From NCBI GenBank assembly GCA_022747635.1, contig JAKTNV010000010.1, positions 39,580,237 to 39,644,236 on the forward strand: a stretch of 64,000 nucleotides of DNA, given 5' to 3'. Positions 60,501-64,000 of the stretch are shown piece after piece (position 1 is the first letter of the stretch; every line of letters begins with the position of its first letter). Source of the stretch: Hetaerina americana. Its lineage: Eukaryota; Arthropoda; Insecta; Odonata; Calopterygidae. The position numbers and the translations under genes were made by a program. The notes under the pieces are model-generated. The model had not been told where the DNA came from, made no database searches, and saw only the letters and a list, made by a program, of their open reading frames with translations.

Positions 60501-63500
60501 TGTGAATCTGATGATAATTATTTAAATATAAATATTTTTCTTTTACTTATCATTATTTTTTTAAACTATTTTCAAAACCAAAGAATCTTTCATCAATTAT
60601 TTAATATATTTCCATATTTAAAAATTATTTAATTAAACATCTAGTCACTCAGGAATATATTTAATTCACAAAGGGAACTTTCGTATGGTTATATTAAATG
60701 AATTACTTCACTAAATTTACTTAATTAAAAAAATCCAGCCACTCATAAGTTATAAGGAAATGAAAGAATGAATTTCCAATCTGACATAATATACCAGTAT
60801 TATTCTATTACATTAATGAGCACCATTATCAATAAAATACAGCCTTACAGCTAATGCCTGTTATAAACATGTATTACTAAAATATTCAAATAGTGTAAAT
60901 ACTGATTGATAAGCAGCACTTTTCTCATTAATTTTAGCGAAGAAATCTAATGTATCTAGCACATTACTTTCTCCATATGGTTTTTCCTTTTATAACCAAA
61001 GACCATAAGTGCAGTATTTTTACAAATGATAGCAAGTGGCATTACCCAAGACTATCACAAATTTTTCTCAGTGCCTCTACTAGGCAAAATGAAAGAACTT
61101 CATTGAAATTTACTCCTGCACTTTATTCTTAAATTTGCATTAATTTATTTATAATCTCTTTTCTTCCAGAATGCAATGAATTTGGCCTCTACCCTATTAA
61201 GAAGAGCAAATCAGTGACAACTTTAGGTTTCCACGATGACCACATTGAAAAGGACATAAGAAATGGTGTAAACCTGCATACGAGCAAGTTAACACAAAAA
61301 TGTCATATGCCACAAAAATAAAGTCAATGATTTCACACTAAAAGAATTTGTTCCATCATTATGACAAAGTCAATAACATAGAATTGGCAGGACAAAGTCT
61401 ACACATTCCCATGAACATATAGCGGGAAATTGTTAACTGCATTGCACATAGTTTAAAAATCCAGTACTGGATTTTTAACCTCTTTCTAATCAAAAAGTTG
61501 AATACACATAGCACTGTGAAATACTTTTTAGTAGCACACTTACTTGCGTTTTGAGGAAGAGATGTGCGTCAAAAGGGTGTTCTCTATCTCACCAGAAGTA
61601 ATTCCAATTCCATTTTCTTCTTCACGAACTGGAACATCAAGGCGCAGAGCCTTTGAATCAACATCTCCAATGTCTACTCCACCTTGGTGATGGAAAAGGA
61701 TGGTGTCTGCACTGCGGTGAGAATAAATGCAAACATATGCTTCTTCATCCTGGAGAAGACCCAAATAAGCAACCAATTATCCTGTGCCAACTAAAAATCT
61801 ATCATGGCATTACCCTCAAAATCTATCATGGCATTATCCTTAAACTTCATATACACTAAATCTAAACATTAAATGATAATGACAAGGGTTTAAAAGTTGT
61901 CAAAATGTCGGTTTTATCTCAATTACACACTGAAACACAAATGTACAATTGCAAGAAGCCAAAACTAATTATCATACTACACATGCACCAATGTACATTG
62001 GTACATGTGTAGTATGATACTATTAAAGTCAGAAATGCTGAGTTTCTAAAATTAAAAAATAAAATCTACAGAGGATAAACTAATAAGTACAACTACTTAT
62101 ACAAATACTGTGAAATTCATTTCTCCCTTATTGTTTCCACAATGTACTACAAATATACATGTGGTCGTATAGATACTCATAGAAATCAAAGCAATGTGCA
62201 ACGGTTATTGAAAATTATTACAGCATGAATTAAGTACATTAAAAATTTTTAAATTAAAAGGATGCATGTGCTTTGAAATACCTCAAATTCTAAGAACTTA
62301 CTGGCTTATGAGGAACAAATGGCTCGATGATAAAGTTTCTTAGTTTTCCTGTGGCTCTTCCAACCTGCAAATGAGAACAATCTTTTCTCATAAAATCCCA
62401 TTTATCTCACACAAAATTTCTTTATCTATAATGATTTAATATTACAAAGAATTTTCACTTTTTTCTGATCCAGACCTTGCTCAAAAAGCTGAAAATATTT
62501 CACCAGCGCACATCTTCTGGCATATAATTCATTTTTTTAACTAAGCTAAATATGAATAAATCTGCATTAATATGGATTAATTTTATGAATTGATACCAAA
62601 CACTTGAAAGTGGAAACGGACAGTGATATCATTAATTTCATTTGACATGCAAAAAGGTCCAAAGGACCATCAAATCATGTAAATAAGTCATCATGAAACA
62701 GGGGAACAATGACAGACTAATTGCTATCACTTAAATGAGAAGTTCTCTGGTAATATTCATTAATAGCACACAATTTAACATTCAAATCTATAAGTTTTAA
62801 AACATTTCCATTCAGTGTACATGATTTTTAACACATAAGAATAAATATTGGGAAATGATCTTCAACTAAACTAATGCCATATCACCATCAACATCAATTC
62901 ATTAATTATTCTTACCTGAACATCCTTTCCAATTCGTTCACCAACCCAAGCTTGCACTCCTTGATAGTTCACATTTACTTTGATCAAACCAAGTTTTCCT
63001 CTGCGTTTTATAAGTTGATCAGGTTTCACAACAAGAGGCTGTAAGGTATAAAATTATTATTACAAATAATGCAATACATTTTTATCAACTTATGAATTTA
63101 CCACAAAAACATACATGTGCATCTTTATCACATAAATGAGAACACACTTGTGAGAATTAATTCAATCACATCTGTGACTGCATTATGTGAGCTGATCAAA
63201 TTTTAGCCACATTTTGTATAAGTTTATAATGTGTTGATCCACTGTTTTCAGAAAAAAATATAAAACTAAGATTTAAATTTCATTCAAACCAATTAATTAT
63301 CTCTTCCATCCTTCAAAACAGTTACTACAAAATCATCGTACCTAAGGTTTCGCAGCGTTAGGTGAACTAGGTGTGCATTTCATCTATTTTATGTTCTTTA
63401 CTCATTCGTGATTGAATTACTTTAAACAAGGATAATAAGAGCAAAACTATGCCTGAAAAACTAAAACCATAACTATTCTCATACCTGATTTACATGAAAC

Positions 63501-64000
63501 TGCTGGTTAACATAATGACCAACTACTTTTTTGTATTGCCATGACAAATTGAATCCAAGGAATTTACATTTTGTTGACAATAACAACTCTAATCTAGCTT
63601 AAATCATGAAATTGAATGAAAACCCATTCATTTCAGTCATGACCAGAGGTTAAAAATAGCAGTAGAAATGGTTATAGCGAATTAACATTGATTACTTGTA
63701 AGCATAAAAACAACATGAAATCTTTGGCATACATGGAACTAACTCAAAGGCCTTGATAGACAAATGAGTATAACATTATTCTCCGTTATCAAGAGAACCT
63801 TAATGCTTAAACTTAATTTTATTTATGTCACCTTGATTTGTGAAAATTACTGCTATTACTCCTTACCTGACTTGCAAGCCATGGGTTATCTGCAAGCAAT
63901 GTGTTCCAGTTGGTTTGCTCATCAACAGATGCAAATTGACAAGATGAGAGGGGGCTACCAGCAGCACTCAAATGCCTGTTGAGCAGACCTTTTCCAGTCG
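33481..64000 (-). CDS. ACLY: ATP-citrate lyase (5' end just outside window), 21 exons
   Basis: Cytosolic homotetramer: citrate + CoA + ATP to acetyl-CoA + oxaloacetate + ADP + Pi. Exons in transcript order: 64000-63867, 63038-62916, 62364-62302, 61749-61544, 60444-60341, 60146-59974, 59056-58844, 58206-58049, 54107-53939, 52057-51863, 49431-49192, 49069-48873, 48757-48598, 48359-48239, 47113-46875, 43961-43866, 40748-40539, 39160-39017, 37138-36942, 36416-36340, 33572-33481. All are GT-AG and all phases join. About 1102 residues are in the window. By alignment from memory with the 1101-residue human enzyme, only about nine N-terminal residues are missing. Present are the ATP-grasp part, [10 protein letters not shown] (citrate site), the [10 protein letters not shown] phospho-histidine loop, and the citrate-synthase-like C-terminus ([29 protein letters not shown]). 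No stop or frameshift is seen, so it should be functional. It is the single-chain animal form. Confidence 0.96.
33776..34049. repeat. SINE family B inverted dimer with heads
   Basis: A minus-oriented partial copy (B box in GATTCAAACC near 33825) meets a plus-oriented copy (GGTTCGAACCCC near 33920, then the CAATTTC and GGTATCTCC tail blocks). It lies in the last ACLY intron. GCTTATTC(T/C)AATG at 33770 and 34037 may be a 13-base target duplication with one mismatch, though it partly overlaps family sequence. Confidence 0.6.
34726..35508 (+). mobile_element. Internally deleted mariner, second family, 783 bp
   Basis: Ends CAAGGGTGGTCCCGTAAGTA / TACTCACAGGATTACCCTTG are inverted with mismatches, and TA flanks both (34724, 35509). 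It keeps the N-terminal DNA-binding region ([49 protein letters not shown]) and the last codons (EEDYVEK). The catalytic core is gone. A stop replaces the residue after TTVKH, so this copy is dead. Confidence 0.8.
36340..36416 (-). CDS. ACLY: ACLY exon, 26 codons
   Basis: Encodes [20 protein letters not shown] and RSIGFIG. Phase 2 to 1. It was found from splice sites and homology. Confidence 0.92.
36942..37138 (-). CDS. ACLY: ACLY exon
   Basis: Encodes [20 protein letters not shown] and [20 protein letters not shown], including the catalytic Asp of FVDLLRN. Donor CG|GTCAGT, phase 0 to 2. Confidence 0.95.
39017..39160 (-). CDS. ACLY: ACLY exon
   Basis: Encodes [19 protein letters not shown] and [11 protein letters not shown], with the His-Arg pair of the active site. 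Phase 0 to 0. Confidence 0.95.
40539..40748 (-). CDS. ACLY: ACLY exon, citrate-synthase-like domain
   Basis: Encodes [37 protein letters not shown] and [16 protein letters not shown]. It holds the conserved His of TADHGP. Phase 0 to 0. Confidence 0.95.
41459..42790 (-). mobile_element. Full-length mariner, copy 2 (1332 bp)
   Basis: Same length and termini as copy 1, with TA at 41457 and 42791. It sits in the ACLY intron between the exons at 43866 and 40748, again in the sense of the host gene. Confidence 0.95.
41512..42585 (-). CDS. Mariner transposase with dead catalytic site
   Basis: An uninterrupted 357-residue frame from the ATG at 42585. Over the 380 residues aligned with copy 1 (including the upstream open stretch) there are six differences. 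One is decisive: codon 253 (41829-41827) is GGT, so HHDNAPSH becomes HHGNAPSH and the second catalytic aspartate is lost. The protein should still fold and bind its ends, but it should not cut. Confidence 0.92.
   Translation of the reverse strand: MDLNLQQLTCIKFCVKNGFSGARTLEMLEKCFGNDSLKKTVVYQWHERFRSGRESIEDDECSGRPSTSKVGEKIDKVKEMLVNNRKLTIREIAEDLNIAYGSAQDIVVNDLGFRHVAAKLVPKDLNFMQKRDRVDVAKDMICEAESDPTFIKRIITGDETWVYEYDTQSRHQASEWRSPNEPRPKKPRRFQSKKKAMLTVFMDYNGVVHHEFLPEGQTVNKEYYLGVMRRLREAIRRKRPEMWAENSWILHHGNAPSHSAIIIRNFLTKNATNTIQQPPNSPDLAPCDFFLFNRVKKPLRGTRFSSREEVMEKSQEALMDIPKTEYKKCFEDWIKRWHKCVAVDGDYFEGDNIDLDE
43866..43961 (-). CDS. ACLY: ACLY exon, 32 codons
   Basis: Encodes [20 protein letters not shown] and [12 protein letters not shown], the start of the citrate-synthase-like part. 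Donor GAA|GTAAGG, phase 0 to 0. Confidence 0.93.
44829..45570 (-). pseudogene. Decayed IS630/Tc1-mariner-like transposase
   Basis: The - strand begins [19 protein letters not shown] and [12 protein letters not shown], then [33 protein letters not shown] and [14 protein letters not shown], the N-terminal half of the same transposase type as at 9945-11080. Its C-terminal half is missing. Weak inverted ends (TTATACA...) lie near 44829 and 45570. Confidence 0.65.
46085..46330 (+). mobile_element. tRNA-derived SINE, third family
   Basis: A + strand segment with tRNA-like spacing and B box GGTTTGATTCCC near 46112, followed by a GC-richer body unlike the intron around it and a T-rich stretch. Only one copy is in the window, so the family is inferred from the tRNA-like head. 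Confidence 0.5.
46612..46703. repeat. Tandem repeat, 4 x 23 bp
   Basis: Four near-identical units TGTGATGTGGAAG.TTGTTTGTA. The second to fourth are closest. 23 is not a multiple of three, yet the - strand frame stays open across it by chance. Confidence 0.8.
46875..47113 (-). CDS. ACLY: ACLY exon, phospho-histidine loop
   Basis: Encodes [19 protein letters not shown], whose His is the phosphorylated catalytic residue of the family, then [16 protein letters not shown]. The frame stays open into the intron to 46545, but the Arg codon is followed by a GTAATA donor and the next exon joins in phase. Confidence 0.94.
48239..48359 (-). CDS. ACLY: ACLY exon
   Basis: Encodes [20 protein letters not shown] and [11 protein letters not shown]. 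Donor G|GTCAGT, phase 0 to 1. Confidence 0.94.
48598..48757 (-). CDS. ACLY: ACLY exon
   Basis: Encodes [19 protein letters not shown] and [19 protein letters not shown], the conserved SRSGG and GGDRYPG loops. Phase 2 to 0. Confidence 0.95.
48873..49069 (-). CDS. ACLY: ACLY exon, CoA-ligase-like domain
   Basis: Encodes [19 protein letters not shown] and [19 protein letters not shown]. Phase 0 to 2. Confidence 0.95.
49192..49431 (-). CDS. ACLY: ACLY exon, CoA-ligase-like domain
   Basis: Encodes [37 protein letters not shown] and [20 protein letters not shown]. Phase 0 to 0. Confidence 0.95.
49432..51862 (-). other. ACLY intron
   Basis: 2.4 kb. Apart from the SINE dimer at 50006-50157, no gene or known element is recognised. 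Confidence 0.5.
50006..50157. repeat. SINE family B inverted dimer (tails)
   Basis: AAGAAACTGTGGGAGATACC... and the TGCATTTCAATGCAACAATT block meet an inverted ACACTCTGAAATAGTTGCAT block. Same palindromic layout as at 21716 and 33776. Confidence 0.6.
51863..52057 (-). CDS. ACLY: ACLY exon, Ser/Gly-rich regulatory linker
   Basis: Encodes a Ser/Thr/Gly-rich linker with STSRKGSV and SSRGSIGSS, then [13 protein letters not shown] where homology to other ACLYs resumes. It sits where mammalian ACLY has its phosphorylated loop. R-K-G-S fits a basophilic (PKA/Akt-type) site, which is an inference from sequence only. Confidence 0.9.
52460..53742 (+). pseudogene. Decayed mariner
   Basis: Broken + strand frames in mariner order: [40 protein letters not shown] (as LRWNLG/ETWVHYY across a shift), [31 protein letters not shown] and [20 protein letters not shown]. 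Ends AGGGTAATTAAGATAGG and its degenerate inverse near 53731 look like terminal repeats. Many stops. Confidence 0.75.
53939..54107 (-). CDS. ACLY: ACLY exon
   Basis: Encodes [20 protein letters not shown], then [13 protein letters not shown] at the start of the regulatory linker. Phase 2 to 0. Confidence 0.94.
54999..55043 (-). ncRNA. Hammerhead-ribozyme-like fold, left arm
   Basis: The - strand has CTCC / GGAG as outer stem, TTGATGG, a perfect hairpin GGTCACC-T-GGTGACC, GAAA, a tiny stem UAC-CG-GUA and then UA before the outer stem. This is the layout of the short-stem-III hammerheads described in Penelope-like elements, but the core differs from CUGAUGA at two positions, so activity is doubtful. 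Confidence 0.4.
55065..55736 (+). CDS. GIY-YIG endonuclease domain of a Penelope-like element (truncated)
   Basis: Open from 55065 and uninterrupted to TGA at 55736, with the first ATG at 55197 (179 residues from there). The pre-ATG part ([20 protein letters not shown]) is the linker that follows the reverse transcriptase in this family. The endonuclease shows [19 protein letters not shown] (GIY-YIG with the CxxC pair), an Arg/Lys helix [25 protein letters not shown] and the late NNEPG acid. The C-terminus is Pro/Ser/Thr-rich. No start upstream, so it is a fragment of a larger ORF. Confidence 0.8.
   Translation, partial: TWRKNNKHTTLLPQREDNNNKFIALPFYPTLTRGLDKVFKQIGTMVTYSNRNTLLTCLGNPKDITPQLDKSGIYEITCSHCQLSYIGQTKRNPKIRFKDHIAHFKNGRFDRSAVAKHIFETEHSITPNGLTLLKPIQHCKLDACEGLHIHLNKNKLMNNEPGIINSSLFNFVSHFRNRQPPPNSLHSSPTPSHVTSTNSPPPTDHHLTPPPLPLQIYIPHAPT
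55807..55851 (+). ncRNA. Hammerhead-ribozyme-like fold, right arm
   Basis: The same fold on the + strand, differing at one base in the tiny third stem loop (UAC-UG-GUA). Confidence 0.4.
55910..58048 (-). other. Remainder of ACLY intron right of the nested insertions
   Basis: About 2.1 kb. The first ~90 bases are transposase remnant. A C-rich stretch at 56260-56420 has only low-complexity frames. Nothing else is recognised. Confidence 0.5.
58049..58206 (-). CDS. ACLY: ACLY exon, citrate-binding loop
   Basis: Encodes [20 protein letters not shown] (Asn/Thr citrate contacts) and [14 protein letters not shown] (citrate-binding Arg). Phase 0 to 2. Confidence 0.94.
58844..59056 (-). CDS. ACLY: ACLY exon
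   Basis: Encodes [20 protein letters not shown] and [20 protein letters not shown], near-invariant in animals. Phase 0 to 0. Confidence 0.95.
59974..60146 (-). CDS. ACLY: ACLY exon
   Basis: Encodes [35 protein letters not shown] and SGASLK. It holds the conserved Asp of the metal/ATP site region. Phase 1 to 0. Confidence 0.95.
60341..60444 (-). CDS. ACLY: ACLY exon
   Basis: Encodes [20 protein letters not shown] and LEINPLVIT, the conserved EINP strand. Phase 2 to 1. Confidence 0.93.
61544..61749 (-). CDS. ACLY: ACLY exon, ATP-grasp
   Basis: Encodes [20 protein letters not shown] and [13 protein letters not shown]. Donor AA|GTAAGT, phase 0 to 2. Confidence 0.94.
61970..62019. repeat. 50-bp palindrome without a spacer
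   Basis: TATCATACTACACATG(C)ACC... reads nearly the same on both strands, centred on ATGTACAT, with one mismatched pair. It lies in an ACLY intron between the exons at 62302 and 61749. Confidence 0.7.
62302..62364 (-). CDS. ACLY: ACLY exon, 21 codons
   Basis: Encodes [20 protein letters not shown]. Acceptor TTTGCAG, donor CCA|GTAAGT, phase 0 to 0. It is too short for a simple ORF search and is placed by splice sites and homology. Confidence 0.9.
62916..63038 (-). CDS. ACLY: ACLY exon, ATP-grasp start
   Basis: Encodes [18 protein letters not shown], the conserved basic strand of the ATP-grasp fold. Phase 0 to 0. Confidence 0.94.
63867..64000 (-). CDS. ACLY: ACLY exon, N-terminus (partial)
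   Basis: Starts in frame as [10 protein letters not shown] and ends DNPWLASQ at CAG|GTAAGG. By comparison with known ACLY this begins near residue 10. The initiator and promoter are beyond the window edge. Confidence 0.9.

Overview
The window is animal nuclear DNA, almost certainly from an insect or close arthropod relative. It is AT-rich, with small exons in long introns, full GT-AG splice signals, the fused animal form of ATP-citrate lyase, and many mariner-type transposons, SINEs and LINE remnants. The order cannot be fixed from the sequence.

Two protein genes lie tail to tail. On the + strand, positions 1-29901 hold the 3' part of a NACHT/WD-repeat (NWD1/NWD2-like) gene: 18 exons giving 1144 residues, all splice phases consistent, ending in TAA, with a poly(A) signal at 30151. 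The NACHT end lies upstream of the window. On the - strand, positions 64000-33481 hold ATP-citrate lyase (ACLY): 21 exons, missing only about nine N-terminal residues, with the ATP-grasp, citrate/CoA-binding, phospho-histidine and citrate-synthase-like regions all present. The 30.2-33.5 kb stretch between them holds the two 3' ends and no recognised gene.

The introns are a layered record of mobile DNA. Two 1332-bp mariners, six residues apart in 380 aligned residues, sit at 21946-23277 (NWD intron) and 41459-42790 (ACLY intron), each flanked by TA and each in the sense of its host gene. The first keeps all three catalytic aspartates. The second has one changed to glycine. The second also split an older LINE reverse-transcriptase remnant. 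Two other mariner families survive as internally deleted copies (12467-13219, 34726-35508). Both kept the DNA-binding end and lost the catalytic core. Older transposase ruins lie at about 9.95-11.08, 44.83-45.57, 52.46-53.74 and 54.29-56.0 kb.

The most unusual structure is at 54914-55896: a roughly 1-kb Penelope-like insertion inside the last of those ruined transposases. It is flanked by a 13-bp target-site duplication. It carries an open GIY-YIG endonuclease reading frame between two 126-bp inverted repeats that differ at one base. Each arm contains a hammerhead-ribozyme-like fold.

Other structure includes two tRNA-derived SINEs of one family (one with an 11-bp duplication), a second SINE family found mostly as inverted dimers, a third SINE, a TTAA-flanked piggyBac-type MITE, a 39-bp-arm hairpin with a 12-bp duplication, a loop-free 50-bp palindrome and a 4 x 23-bp tandem repeat. 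Two splicing oddities stand out in the NWD gene: a GC-AG intron after exon 5, and an acceptor or frame conflict at exon 14.
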